Origin: Nocardia alni
Lineage (GTDB): Bacteria > Actinomycetota > Actinomycetes > Mycobacteriales > Mycobacteriaceae
Direction: 5' to 3'
Length of the DNA: 32,746 nucleotides
NCBI RefSeq assembly: GCF_019038435.1
Contig: NZ_JAGPOX010000112.1
Location: 1 to 32,746, forward strand
The notes below the pieces were generated by a model, which was given only the letters and a program-made list of their open reading frames with translations, was not told the origin of the DNA and did no database searches. The position numbers and the translations under genes were made by a program. Below are positions 7,717-17,070 of this stretch, one piece after another; position 1 is the stretch's first letter, and every line of letters starts with the position of its first letter.

Positions 7717-10191
7717 TTACTGTCCCTTGAGAAACTGCCCGATTTCCGTCCGGGAATGGATACGCAGCTTCTTGAAGATCATCCGCACCTGCGCATCGAC
7801 GGTCTTCACCGCGCTGCCCCGCCGGTCCGCGATCTCCCGATTGGTCCGGCCCTCGACCACCAGCGTGGCGATATCGCGCTCGGTCGCCGTCAACGCCGAC
7901 CAATCCCCCAGTCGCGCGACCTCGGGAACGCCTTCCGCCGGCCGTTCGACCGGCGCGGGCACCCCCAGCGCCAGGCGATGCACGGCCCCGGACTCCGCAC
8001 TCCACTGCCGCCCTTCCGATTCGGCGACCGCGAAACGCTCATCCCCCAGCACAGATCCGGCCATATCTCGCGCGCCGTGCTGCTCGATCGCCATGGGCCC
8101 CAACTCGTCGATATCGACGAACAACATCTCGCGCAGGCGTTCGTAACCACCGATGAGCCTGGCGATATCCACGGCCTGCGCCTCGATGTCGGCCGTGACG
8201 ACGCCGTCCCGGACCGCGTTCGCGAGGATGTGCGCCCGCGCCCAGATCTGGATCTGCAGCGCCCACGCCGGGGTCCACTTGTCACCGACGGCAAGTTGTT
8301 GTGCCGCCGCCCTTTGCGCGGCCGCCAGCCCGGTGCGCGGATCGCCGAATTTCAGCTCGGCGACGGCCACCGTCAACAGTGCCCGTGCGATCTCACCGGA
8401 CGCACCCGCCGCGACCGCGTTGTGATGGTGTCGATAGGACGCCTCCAGCGCCTGATCGGCGGTTCCGACATAGCCGGCGGCCTCCGCCTCCAGCAGTTCG
8501 GCGATGGCGGCGCCGCCGGAACTGCCCAGTCGGGTCATATGCTCGCGTGCCCTGGCGAGCACGATGATCGCCCGCGAATCTGCCTGTGCCAGAAGCAGTT
8601 CCGCCCCACTGACGAATTCTACGATGGCGGGCAACCCGAAGTCCGACTCCGGCGATTCCCGCCATCGAGCCGCGGTCTCGGCATCCAGGCACAGCGCCAC
8701 GGCACGCCCGAGCACCGAGCGCGCCTCCTCGTGGATCCCCTGACAGGTCATCAGCCAGGCCAGCTGGCACAGCGCGCGCAACCGAAGCCTGCGCGGCGCC
8801 TGCGGCGCGGCCGACAGCGTCCGTTCGATCCAGCGGCGGATCTCCCGGAAGGCGCCCATCGAGAACGGGACTCCCAGAGCGGTCAAACCGCACGATATCT
8901 CCAGTCCGGCAACCGGTTTCATCGCACTGCCGGAGCTCCGCTCGATCGCGGCGATGATGTTGTCCCACGATGCGCAGGCCCAGTCCTGGATGGACTGTTC
9001 GGCGGCGGAGAACCACTCCGACTCCGCGGCCAGCACCATATCGCGGTAGTAGTCCAGATGACGCTGGTCCATCCGGGATACCTCGTCGCGCCCGCCGGCA
9101 GATCGCTGTTCGAGCCGCTGCGCGGCGAACAACCGAATGCTTTCCAGCAGTGAATATCTCACGGACTTCTCGCCGATATGGGCGATGACCAGGGACTGCT
9201 CGACCAGACGATTGAGCAGCGATTCGATGTCCTGCTCGCGCAGACGCGACTCGTCCAGCGGATCACCGTCCTGCGTATCGTCGGCGCAGATCTTCACCAC
9301 CGCATCCAGATCGACGCCGACACGGGTGATGCGCGGGTCGGCATCGGCGGCGGAAATATCGTGTCCGGCGGCGAACACCGACATCCGATCCAGCAGCAAT
9401 CGCTCCTTCGCGGAACACAATTCGTACGACCAGCCGATGACGTCGATGACCCGTCGATGTCGCTGGTCGCCGCCCACCCGCGGCCCCTCCCAGCGCATCC
9501 GCCGATCCGACGGACCGCCGCTCAGATCGCGCAGCACCATCGCGAGGGAGGAGTTCAGCAGGCGCGCCGCGGCCAGGCGGATGTACAGCGGGTAGCTGTC
9601 GACGCGGCGGCAGATCTGCCTAACCATCGAGATCTCGTCGGGTGAGTCGGCGACGTCGCGACCGGTGAATTCGGCCCGCTCCCGAAAGAGTCTGGCGGCC
9701 TGCGTATCCGACAGGGGCGGAACCGACACCACGTACTCGTCGATCCACCCCAGGGACTCGCGTGTGGTCATCACGATCGTCAGGGCGGGCAGTGCGGCCA
9801 GTAACCGGGTGCACACCTCCGCGACCGCGTCGAGCACATGCTCGACGTTGTCCAGCACCAGAATCGTCTGCAACTCCCGGCCGGCTCCGTCGGTGCGGCG
9901 CAGCCTGCTGATCAGGGATTCCCAGCCGGAACGGTCGGAGAAGTCGCTCTCGACGACCGACCTGACCACTTCCTCCTCGACCGACCGGGTACTCGACCTC
10001 TTGTCCAGCAGCGCCAGGCGAACCCAATGGACCGGTACCGCGGTCTCCCGCTGATAGCGCCCTACGGCCTCCTCGGCCAGGCGGGTCTTGCCGATACCGC
10101 CCGGACCCACCAGGGTCACCAATTGCGCTGGGCGCGAAAGCAGCTCGTTGATCCGGCGAAATTCGGGACCGCGTCCGACGAAGCCGCTCAT
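7717..10191 (-). CDS. STAND-type ATPase transcriptional regulator with C-terminal LuxR HTH (copy 2)
   Basis: This 824-residue regulator has an NB-ARC/AAA-like ATPase at the N-terminus: Walker A GPGGIGKT at 29-36 and Walker B ILVLDNVEH at about residue 118, followed by the TTRESLGW sensor segment. A long helical-repeat region occupies the middle, as in LAL/MalT-type signal-transducing ATPases. A LuxR-type helix-turn-helix covers 767-821 (LTATERDIATLVVEG ... TVDAQVRMIFKKL). It would hydrolyse ATP, oligomerise on a ligand and activate transcription; the ligand is unknown. Its start overlaps the upstream paralogue's stop by 4 nt (ATGA), so they are coupled. The next gene starts 3 nt after it, which places it in the operon with the WXG100-like, YbaB-like and SecA-like genes. 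Confidence 0.88.
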   Translation of the reverse strand: MSGFVGRGPEFRRINELLSRPAQLVTLVGPGGIGKTRLAEEAVGRYQRETAVPVHWVRLALLDKRSSTRSVEEEVVRSVVESDFSDRSGWESLISRLRRTDGAGRELQTILVLDNVEHVLDAVAEVCTRLLAALPALTIVMTTRESLGWIDEYVVSVPPLSDTQAARLFRERAEFTGRDVADSPDEISMVRQICRRVDSYPLYIRLAAARLLNSSLAMVLRDLSGGPSDRRMRWEGPRVGGDQRHRRVIDVIGWSYELCSAKERLLLDRMSVFAAGHDISAADADPRITRVGVDLDAVVKICADDTQDGDPLDESRLREQDIESLLNRLVEQSLVIAHIGEKSVRYSLLESIRLFAAQRLEQRSAGGRDEVSRMDQRHLDYYRDMVLAAESEWFSAAEQSIQDWACASWDNIIAAIERSSGSAMKPVAGLEISCGLTALGVPFSMGAFREIRRWIERTLSAAPQAPRRLRLRALCQLAWLMTCQGIHEEARSVLGRAVALCLDAETAARWRESPESDFGLPAIVEFVSGAELLLAQADSRAIIVLARAREHMTRLGSSGGAAIAELLEAEAAGYVGTADQALEASYRHHHNAVAAGASGEIARALLTVAVAELKFGDPRTGLAAAQRAAAQQLAVGDKWTPAWALQIQIWARAHILANAVRDGVVTADIEAQAVDIARLIGGYERLREMLFVDIDELGPMAIEQHGARDMAGSVLGDERFAVAESEGRQWSAESGAVHRLALGVPAPVERPAEGVPEVARLGDWSALTATERDIATLVVEGRTNREIADRRGSAVKTVDAQVRMIFKKLRIHSRTEIGQFLKGQ

Positions 10192-12698
10192 ACCCGGCTC
10201 ACCGTGCCTGCGCTGGTATGGCCGGACGACGGTTTACGCGCCCGCGCCGTGTTCACCTCCTCCATCAACTCCGCGGGAATGTGCGCGACGACCTCACGGC
10301 GTGAGTGGATCATCAGCTTCTGGAAAACCGCCGCCATCTGGGTATTCACCGTCCTGAAGGATTTCCCCCGATAGCCCGCGATCGCCGTGTTGCTCCAGCC
10401 CGCCGCCGCCAGAACCGCGATGTGCCGTTCGGTCGACGTCAATCGACCCCAGCGCGACGCCTCCGGTGAAGGGTCGTCGTCCTCGGCGGCCATGCCAACC
10501 ACGGCCGGGGAGGTTGCGGTCCACGCACTTCCGGTGGCCCGCCGATACCCCGTCTCCTCGGCGCCGGCGTACTTCGAGGCGCCGAGCACCTGGCGGGCGA
10601 TGTCGAATGCGCGCTCGGTCCACCCGTTGAAGTAGCCCTCGCCGACGTTCCTTATCCCCGCGGCCTCACACGCCCGGCGACGCCGCCCCGCCAGCGTCGC
10701 GAGGTCGATGGCCCGGGACGCCAGCGCCTGGTCGCCGACCCGAGATTCCATGCCGTCAGCCAGGATTCGCGCTGTCACCCACGCCTCGATCTCCACCACC
10801 GTCTCCCGCACCGGATAGTCACCCGGAACACGCTGCCGCTCCCCGGCCCGGCGCACGGCCGCCAATGCCGCGTCCGGATCTCCCTGCCTGAGCGCGGCGA
10901 TCGCCCATGCCTGCTCGGCCTCCCCGATCAGCCATTCGATCCCCGTGGCGACGGCCTCGTCCAACTGCCGCTGCGCGCGCTCCGAGGCCACATCCGGCGA
11001 TCCGAGACAGGCGTACGCCAGCGTCTCGACCAATCCGGAGACGAAGGCCCCGTTGGCATTTCCCGCCGCGCACATCTTACGGCGGGCGCGGGCGGCGACC
11101 ACGACCGCAGCGGGATCGCCGTCACTCATCAGCAACTGTGTGGCCCAGACGTATTCGACGAGCGGCGGCAGGCCGATATCGATATCCGTGGTGTGCCGCC
11201 ACTCGGGCGCGCCGATGCCCCCGGGCAGAGCCCGCACGGCCTGATCCAGCAATTCGGCGGACATCCGATATTCACGCTGACATGCCGCCAGCCACGACAG
11301 GACGTTGTTCGCCATGACCACGACTTCGGGTGGGCAGGACCACCGTGCCTCGACACCGGGAAGAAGCCGCCACGACCAATTCCGCAACTCGCGCATGCGC
11401 CCGCGGACGAGGGGAAATCCGAGAGCGAACAATGCGACGGCTATGTCCGGAACGGCGACCGCGTCCTCCGGTTGCTGAAGTCCGGCCTCCACGGCGAGCG
11501 CGATGTCGTTCCACTCTTTCCTGATCCAGTCCACCATATTCTCGTCGGCCGGTAATGTGGTGCGTTGCAGCTCCCTCAGCCGTCGCCGATAGTAATCACC
11601 GTGCCGCCGCTGTATCCGAATCACCTCGGCCGGGCGTTCCCGCAACCGATTCCGCGCGTAGACCCGGACGCACTCGGGCAGGAAATATCGTGCTTCCCCG
11701 TCCCCTTCGTTCACATTCACCAGCGAGCGCCGGGTGAGTGTCTCGAGGAGATCGTCCATATCGCCGGGAGCGAGAACACTGGCATCCGGCGATTCGGCCG
11801 CCTCGTCGGCGCATACCATCGCTATCGTATCGACGGCGACACCGCCGTAGTCCGAATCATCGCCCGGCGCGAATATCGACAGACGCTCGAGCAGTAGACG
11901 CTCATCACGTCCGCACAAGCTGTAAGACCAATCGAGCACATCGACCATACGATGGGATCTCGCATCCCCGTCGTCTTCGGCGGAAGAATCCCAAGCGAGG
12001 CGGGTATCGCCGGCGTCTCCACCGAGCTCCCGGCAGATATCCCCCAGTGACCGATCCGCCAATCGCGCGGCCGCGAGCGAAATGTACAGGGGATTGTTGT
12101 TGACATGCCGGCATATCTGCCGGATCACCGCCGCCTCCGGGGCATTCTCCTCGGGAATATCGTATCCTGCGGCCTTCATATGCCCCATGAACAGCTCCGC
12201 GGCGTCGTCGACCGACAGCGGCGGCACTCGCACGACATATTCATCGATCCAGCCGATCGGTTCCCTGCTCGTCACGACAATGGTCAGGCCCGGCACCTCG
12301 ACCACCAGACGAGCGATGAGATCCGATGACGCGTCCACAATATGCTCACAGTTGTCCAGCACCAGAATCACGCGCAGATGCCGCCCCACCGCATCGGTAC
12401 GCCGAAGCCCGGCCACGAGAGCATCCCAGCTCGATCGATCGGAAAAGTCGGTGCCGACGATAGGCCGGGCGACCTCCTCCTCGATCGCCGAGCAATCGGC
12501 GCCGGGTGTCACTCGGGCCAGCCGCGCCCAGAAGACAGGCACCCGCGTGCCGGCGTGAAACTGCCGAGTGGCCTGTTCGGCCAGACGGGTCTTTCCGATG
12601 CCGCCGGGGCCGATCAGCGTGATCACTCGTGCGGACCGCATGAGCAGAGTCCGCAATCGCTCGAGCTCGCTGCTTCGCCCAAGAAATTGTCCGACCAT
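10188..12698 (-). CDS. STAND-type ATPase transcriptional regulator with LuxR-like HTH (copy 1)
   Basis: This 836-residue paralogue of the next gene has Walker A GPGGIGKT at 30-37, Walker B ILVLDNCEH, then TSREPIGW and a helical-repeat centre. The C-terminal HTH (from residue 753) is LuxR-like but drifted: the recognition region reads RTVNTQMAAVFQKL, and a 30-residue basic tail follows. An upstream GTG at 12710 is in frame, but ATG 12698 has AGGTGG 8 nt before it and aligns with the start of the paralogue (MVGQFLGR versus MSGFVGR), so I chose 12698. It is the first gene of the minus-strand operon. It lies divergent from a response regulator across about 300 nt, which suggests shared control. 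The effector it senses is not evident. Confidence 0.87.
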   Translation of the reverse strand: MVGQFLGRSSELERLRTLLMRSARVITLIGPGGIGKTRLAEQATRQFHAGTRVPVFWARLARVTPGADCSAIEEEVARPIVGTDFSDRSSWDALVAGLRRTDAVGRHLRVILVLDNCEHIVDASSDLIARLVVEVPGLTIVVTSREPIGWIDEYVVRVPPLSVDDAAELFMGHMKAAGYDIPEENAPEAAVIRQICRHVNNNPLYISLAAARLADRSLGDICRELGGDAGDTRLAWDSSAEDDGDARSHRMVDVLDWSYSLCGRDERLLLERLSIFAPGDDSDYGGVAVDTIAMVCADEAAESPDASVLAPGDMDDLLETLTRRSLVNVNEGDGEARYFLPECVRVYARNRLRERPAEVIRIQRRHGDYYRRRLRELQRTTLPADENMVDWIRKEWNDIALAVEAGLQQPEDAVAVPDIAVALFALGFPLVRGRMRELRNWSWRLLPGVEARWSCPPEVVVMANNVLSWLAACQREYRMSAELLDQAVRALPGGIGAPEWRHTTDIDIGLPPLVEYVWATQLLMSDGDPAAVVVAARARRKMCAAGNANGAFVSGLVETLAYACLGSPDVASERAQRQLDEAVATGIEWLIGEAEQAWAIAALRQGDPDAALAAVRRAGERQRVPGDYPVRETVVEIEAWVTARILADGMESRVGDQALASRAIDLATLAGRRRRACEAAGIRNVGEGYFNGWTERAFDIARQVLGASKYAGAEETGYRRATGSAWTATSPAVVGMAAEDDDPSPEASRWGRLTSTERHIAVLAAAGWSNTAIAGYRGKSFRTVNTQMAAVFQKLMIHSRREVVAHIPAELMEEVNTARARKPSSGHTSAGTVSRV

Positions 12699-13005
12699 TG
12701 GAGGATCCACCTTAACCGACGCTCACGGTCCGGAAAACCCTGTCGCGGAACAGAAGAATGACGACTTCAGACCGCTCGTCCTGATCCGGCCGGGCGGCTC
12801 GGGCACCGGGCAAGGGCGCCGGGAATGATCGCACGGCCATAAGCCCATGTAACCACCCGGACACCGCACGGCCTACCTAAATCCACTACGTACGTAGTCC
12901 TCGGGCGGTACTGCTCGATGTGCGATACGCCGCGACGACGAAAACTGTAAAGGCCCATGACTCCCCCACGGGCGATATCGACACCGGCTCGAAGGCATGA
13001 CCACC
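12699..13005. promoter_or_regulatory. Divergent intergenic region with perfect 14-bp palindrome
   Basis: This gap separates the minus-strand regulator/SecA-like operon from the plus-strand response regulator. At 12885-12898 it has the perfect palindrome ACTACGTACGTAGT, a good candidate for a dimeric regulator's site. No -10/-35 pair stands out on either strand; TGTAAA at 12946-12951 could serve as a -10 for the response regulator. The short open frames crossing this region lack ribosome binding sites and domain signs, so I regard it as non-coding. Confidence 0.5.
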
Positions 13006-13704
13006 ATGCGACTACTCGTAGTAGACGACGACAAGGGATTCGGCACCGCGTTGGTCGGCGCGCTCACCGCCAATCGGCACCACGCCGTCCTCACCGCCCG
13101 CGGCACCGAACTGCTCCGCACACACAACAACTACGACGCCGTCATTTTGGATCTGACACTCCCCGACATCGACGGCATCCAACTCCTGCGCCAACTCCGC
13201 CAACTGGACCCGCTGCCGGTCCTGGTCCTCACCGCCGATACCAACGAACGCACAGCCATGCGCGCCCTGCGTAACGGCGCCGACGATTACATGACGAAAC
13301 CGCCGCGCCTCGGCGAACTCATCGCCAGGCTCGAGCGGGCCGTCTGGAGATCCACCCGAACCCCCACGCCGACAACGACGGTCACCACCGGCGACGTCCG
13401 TATCGATCTGCCCGCCCGCCATCTCGATATCGGCGGCTCGCCCACCCAGCTCACCCGCACGCAATTCGAACTTCTCAAGGTCCTCACCGAACAACCGGGC
13501 ACGGCCGTTAGCCGACAGCAACTCATGGACCGGGTCTGGGGCAACGCGTTCCTGGCCACCTCCCGATCCCTCGACGTCCACATCTCCGCTCTCCGAGCCA
13601 AACTCGCCCGCCCCGACCTCATCACCACGATCCGCGGCTACGGTTACCGCTGGGGACCTCCCGCCGCCACTCAGCAGCCGGACCGGCAGTCCGGCGTGGC
13701 GTGA
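13006..13704 (+). CDS. OmpR/PhoB-family response regulator (orphan, convergent with kinase)
   Basis: This 232-residue regulator has a receiver domain with acidic residues D7-D9, phospho-acceptor D49 in VILDLTLPD, T76 and K98 (TKPP). A winged-helix output domain ends at GYGYRWGPP. An in-frame ATG lies 9 nt upstream at 12997, but GAAGG at 12991-12995 is 10 nt from ATG 13006. The paralogue at 15143-15832 also begins exactly at MRILVVEDD, so 13006 is preferred. It has no kinase downstream in its own direction; its stop lies 3 nt from the stop of the opposing histidine kinase gene. It may receive phosphate from that kinase and control the divergent operon to its left; both are inference. Confidence 0.9.
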   Translation: MRLLVVDDDKGFGTALVGALTANRHHAVLTARGTELLRTHNNYDAVILDLTLPDIDGIQLLRQLRQLDPLPVLVLTADTNERTAMRALRNGADDYMTKPPRLGELIARLERAVWRSTRTPTPTTTVTTGDVRIDLPARHLDIGGSPTQLTRTQFELLKVLTEQPGTAVSRQQLMDRVWGNAFLATSRSLDVHISALRAKLARPDLITTIRGYGYRWGPPAATQQPDRQSGVA

Positions 13705-13707
13705 ACG

Positions 13708-15150
13708 TCATGGCAGCGCAACCGCCGGGAGCCGGATCGCCACCGAAAGCCCGTGCGGCTGGACCGATTCCACCATGATCTGTCCGCCGTACCTGTTCGC
13801 CAGGGCCACCGCGATCGGTAGCCCGAGCCCGGAGCCGACGCCGTCCACGTCGCAGCCGCGGTAGAACCGCCGTGTGAGACACGGCAATTCCTGCTCGGAT
13901 ACGCCCTTGCCGTCGTCCGAGACCGTCACCACGACGGACGTGGGCTCGACCGCGATGGAGACGGTGACGCGGGCGTCGGCGCCCGCGTGCAGATACGAAT
14001 TGCTCAGCGCCACATCGAGGATCTGTGCCAAGGCATCGGCCGGGGCCGCGACCTGCGCCCTCGAGGCCGTGACCGGCGAGCACAACCGGCGATCGGCTTC
14101 GTCGTACGCGTCACGCCACGCATCGGTCCTGTCCGCCACGACCGACACGGCATCGCAGTGTGTGTCGTCACGCGGGTTCGGGGTGTCGAACCCGCGCGGC
14201 GTCTCCGCCGTCGCCAGGCTCAGCAGCCCGTTGAGCAGACCGATCAGCCGGTCGACCTCGGCCTGGGCGCCGCGCAACGTCGCCGCCGCGGGCGCCGGAA
14301 CCACCGCCTCCAGAGAGTCCAGACGAACAGCCATGGCGGACAGCGGATTCCGCATCGAATGCGCGGTATCGGCAACGAGTCTGCGCTGAGCGTCGACGGA
14401 ATCCGCCATGGCGAACGCCATCGCATCGAACGATTCCGCCAAGGCCCGTATCTCGGGTGGGCCCCCGTGCTCGGTGGCCAGGGAACCCGGCCGAGGCGCT
14501 CGATCGGTTACCGCCGTGCGTGCGGGGAGCAGCGCCGTCAGGTCGGCTACCGCCCTGCTCAGGCCGCCCAGCGGACGCACGACCCACCGGCTCAACCCGA
14601 CCGCGAGCAGTCCGAACCCCATCATGGCGATGACGGCGGCGGATCCGATCATCGTCCAGTCCCGGGCGATATCCGCGCGCGCCCGATCGGTGGACGCCTC
14701 GATCATCACCGCACCGCCGGCCCGCGGGTCCGGACCCAGCGGCCGGGAGAACAGCGCCGAGCGGGAACTCCACGGGGTCAATCGCTCCGGAAGTCGCGCG
14801 GTCTCGTTTCGGCGAGCGGCGACCAACGCGTTCTCGACAGCCGGATCTCGCGGATTCACTCCGGCATCGGCTATCGGACCTCCGGTGGCGTCGACGATCA
14901 ACACCGGATCGCCGCCCATGGCGTGAAACCTGTTCGCCGCCTCGGCCAGTGCGGAGTCATCGCCGGAAGTGGTCGCGGCCTCGGCCATTGCCGCGAAACG
15001 ATCGACATCGCTGGATCCGCGCGAGACCAGCGCCTCGGTCCGATTCGCCGCGTCCGACAGCGCCAGCGGTACTGCGAAGCCCAGCACCGCGATCGCCGCG
15101 AAGACCGTCAACACGATCAGAAGCCGTTGGCGCACAACGGCCTCACTCAC
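13708..15150 (-). CDS. Membrane sensor histidine kinase (HAMP-HisKA-HATPase)
   Basis: This 480-residue kinase has membrane segments at about 10-31 and 167-189 enclosing an extracytoplasmic domain of about 135 residues. A HAMP-like linker follows, then a dimerisation region with H264 in AHSMRNPLSA and a C-terminal ATPase with an N box (LSNSYLHAG), SDDGKGV and GSGLGLPIA. The H-box has S-M-R-N-P in place of the common E-L-R-T-P, still compatible with HisKA. Its GTG start overlaps the stop of the upstream response regulator by 8 nt (GTGAGTGA), so the two form a coupled two-component operon. The signal sensed outside the cell is unknown. Confidence 0.9.
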   Translation of the reverse strand: MSEAVVRQRLLIVLTVFAAIAVLGFAVPLALSDAANRTEALVSRGSSDVDRFAAMAEAATTSGDDSALAEAANRFHAMGGDPVLIVDATGGPIADAGVNPRDPAVENALVAARRNETARLPERLTPWSSRSALFSRPLGPDPRAGGAVMIEASTDRARADIARDWTMIGSAAVIAMMGFGLLAVGLSRWVVRPLGGLSRAVADLTALLPARTAVTDRAPRPGSLATEHGGPPEIRALAESFDAMAFAMADSVDAQRRLVADTAHSMRNPLSAMAVRLDSLEAVVPAPAAATLRGAQAEVDRLIGLLNGLLSLATAETPRGFDTPNPRDDTHCDAVSVVADRTDAWRDAYDEADRRLCSPVTASRAQVAAPADALAQILDVALSNSYLHAGADARVTVSIAVEPTSVVVTVSDDGKGVSEQELPCLTRRFYRGCDVDGVGSGLGLPIAVALANRYGGQIMVESVQPHGLSVAIRLPAVALP

Positions 15151-15832
15151 CGGAGCCGATCGGTCCCGGTGGGCCCCAGCGGTAGCCGTAGCCGCGGATC
15201 GTGGTGATCAGCCCGGGCCGGTTCAATTTGGCCCGCAACCCCGAGATGTGCACATCCAGCGAGCGCGATACCGCCAAGAAGGCATCGCCCCAGATCCGAT
15301 CCATGAGTTGCTGGCGGCTGATCGCACTCCCGGGATGCTCGGTCAGCACACGAACGAGCTCGAATTCCTTCTGTGTCAACGGAACCGACTGCCCCGCCAC
15401 CGCCACCTCACGGGACACCAGATCGACCCGCACATCGTCTGTCACGACGATGGCGTCCACGGACTGGCTCATCGACACGCCCCGATGCGAGGTGGTGGCG
15501 GTCTCCATCCGGGCCACCAACTCGCCCATGCGCGGTGGTTTGACGATGTAATCGTCCGCGCCGCTGCGCAGCGCCCGGATCACCGTCCGCTCATCGCTGT
15601 CGGCGGTCAGCACCACCACCGGGATCGAGCTCACCGTGCGCAGGCGACGCAACAACTGCATGCCGTCGACATCCGGCAGACCGAGATCGAGCAAGACACA
15701 TTCGAAGTCCCGATGCGTGGTCAGCACATCCGCACCACGCCGCGTCCGAACGACGTCGTATCCGCGCATGACCAACGCCTCGTGCAGCGCATCGGCCACC
15801 CCGTCGTCGTCCTCGACTACCAATATCCGCAT
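15143..15832 (-). CDS. OmpR/PhoB-family response regulator (kinase-coupled)
   Basis: This 229-residue regulator has receiver residues E7-D10 and D49 in LLDLGLPD, Lys in VKPP, and a winged-helix DNA-binding domain ending in TTIRGYGYRWGPP. It is a close paralogue of the regulator at 13006-13704, with the same receiver numbering and nearly identical recognition segment (SRSLDVHIS-x-LRAKL). GGAGG lies 4 nt before the ATG. It is the first gene of the operon with the histidine kinase and is very likely its cognate partner. Confidence 0.91.
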   Translation of the reverse strand: MRILVVEDDDGVADALHEALVMRGYDVVRTRRGADVLTTHRDFECVLLDLGLPDVDGMQLLRRLRTVSSIPVVVLTADSDERTVIRALRSGADDYIVKPPRMGELVARMETATTSHRGVSMSQSVDAIVVTDDVRVDLVSREVAVAGQSVPLTQKEFELVRVLTEHPGSAISRQQLMDRIWGDAFLAVSRSLDVHISGLRAKLNRPGLITTIRGYGYRWGPPGPIGSGE

Positions 15833-15931
15833 CGAGCCTCCGGCGGCCTATTCGAGTCGTGACCGGCCCAGACAGTCCGGCACACCACCCGAACCAGCCG
15901 ACATTTCCTATGGTGGGCCCAGTCTGAATCG

Positions 15932-15951
15932 CCCGCCGATATCACGTCGGG
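15932..15951. promoter_or_regulatory. Imperfect 20-bp dyad upstream of response regulator
   Basis: An inverted repeat with arms CCCGnCG and CGnCGGG lies about 100 nt upstream of the response regulator/kinase operon. It could be an autoregulatory site. No promoter hexamers could be assigned with confidence in 15833-15999. Confidence 0.3.
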
Positions 15952-15999
15952 TATCCCGGTGATCACGGCCTTTCTTTTACACTCCCTTGAGTCCACCCA

Positions 16000-17070
16000 C
16001 TAGCCGAAGAACGATCCGGTCGCCGGGTGTTGGTGCCCGGCCTGGACGAGGGCGCGGATCGGGATCATCGGGCTCCCCGCCCAGTACCGCACAATCGCAC
16101 TCTCGTAACTCGATCCGGTCGGCAGCGGACGCGCAGCTCGGATGGATCCGATGGATGCCATGACGACGAGCCCGATTCCCGCCCACTGCACGATATGCAG
16201 CTCTTGGCCCAGCGTCAGGAGGCCGACGCCGGCGGCCACGGCGGGATCTGCGCTCATCAGCACGCCGAATGCCGAGGTCGGCATGCGGCGCAACGCTTCG
16301 AGTTCGGCCAAGAACGGACCCAGCGAGGACACCACGGCGACCGCCAACCCGCTCAGCGATACAACAGGATGGGACAACAGGACATTCGCGTGCAGGACAA
16401 CGACCGGTAGCGAGAGCAACGCACCGAACATCATGGCCAGCGCAAACCCGCTGTGACCGCTGGTGCGCCTGCCCACCCCCGCACTGCAGACGATATAACC
16501 GCCATAGGAGCCCGCCGACCCGAGCGCGAACAGCACGCCCACCCACGACACCGACCCACCGGCCCAGGTCAGCAGTACGACACCGGCCGCCGCGAACATC
16601 GCCCACACCAGATCCGATCGCTGACGCGAATTCACCAGTGCGACAACGAGGGGACCGAGGTAGTCGATGGTGACCGCCATGCCCAGCGGTAAGTAGCGGA
16701 TCGCCTCGTAGAAGCACACATTCATCACCGCGATGCTGGCGCCGAGACCCGCTATCGCGGGCAGCGCACCCCGATCGATGCGAAGGCTGGGCCGCCAGAT
16801 CAGCAGCGCGATTCCCCCTGCGAACAGCAGCCGTACGGCCGCGGCGGTGACCGCGCCGGACAGATCCAGTAAATGTTTGGCGACGGCAGATCCGAGATCG
16901 CTACCGACCATCCCGCCGATCACCAGCGCGGGCGCCGGTACGGCCGCGAACATCTGCCCGGGCATATGCCTACGAAGCAGACTGCCGGCCGAGTTGATGG
17001 CCACGACGGCCTCCGTTCGGACTCGGATCGCCCGCACACCAGGAACCGGGGCCGGCGACATCCTGATCAT
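16000..17070 (-). CDS. EamA/RhtA-type drug-metabolite family inner-membrane exporter
   Basis: This protein of up to 356 residues has about ten hydrophobic helices in two EamA repeats. Examples are LVIGGMVGSDLGSAVAKHL near the start, the MAVTIDYLGPLVVAL motif at the middle of the first repeat, and ADPAVAAGVGLLTLGQEL with WAGIGLVVMASIGSI in the second. The pattern is closest to RhtA-like threonine/homoserine exporters, which use proton-driven efflux, but the substrate cannot be read from sequence. The N-terminal 35 residues before the first helix are basic and may be too long; ATG at 17061 or 16965 are alternatives. It stands alone, with an inverted repeat in its upstream region. Confidence 0.82.
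   Translation of the reverse strand: MIRMSPAPVPGVRAIRVRTEAVVAINSAGSLLRRHMPGQMFAAVPAPALVIGGMVGSDLGSAVAKHLLDLSGAVTAAAVRLLFAGGIALLIWRPSLRIDRGALPAIAGLGASIAVMNVCFYEAIRYLPLGMAVTIDYLGPLVVALVNSRQRSDLVWAMFAAAGVVLLTWAGGSVSWVGVLFALGSAGSYGGYIVCSAGVGRRTSGHSGFALAMMFGALLSLPVVVLHANVLLSHPVVSLSGLAVAVVSSLGPFLAELEALRRMPTSAFGVLMSADPAVAAGVGLLTLGQELHIVQWAGIGLVVMASIGSIRAARPLPTGSSYESAIVRYWAGSPMIPIRALVQAGHQHPATGSFFG

Noticed and set aside
7756..9153. 465-codon open frame on the plus strand
   Set aside because: Mirror frame of the STAND-LuxR gene; no ribosome binding site or domain.
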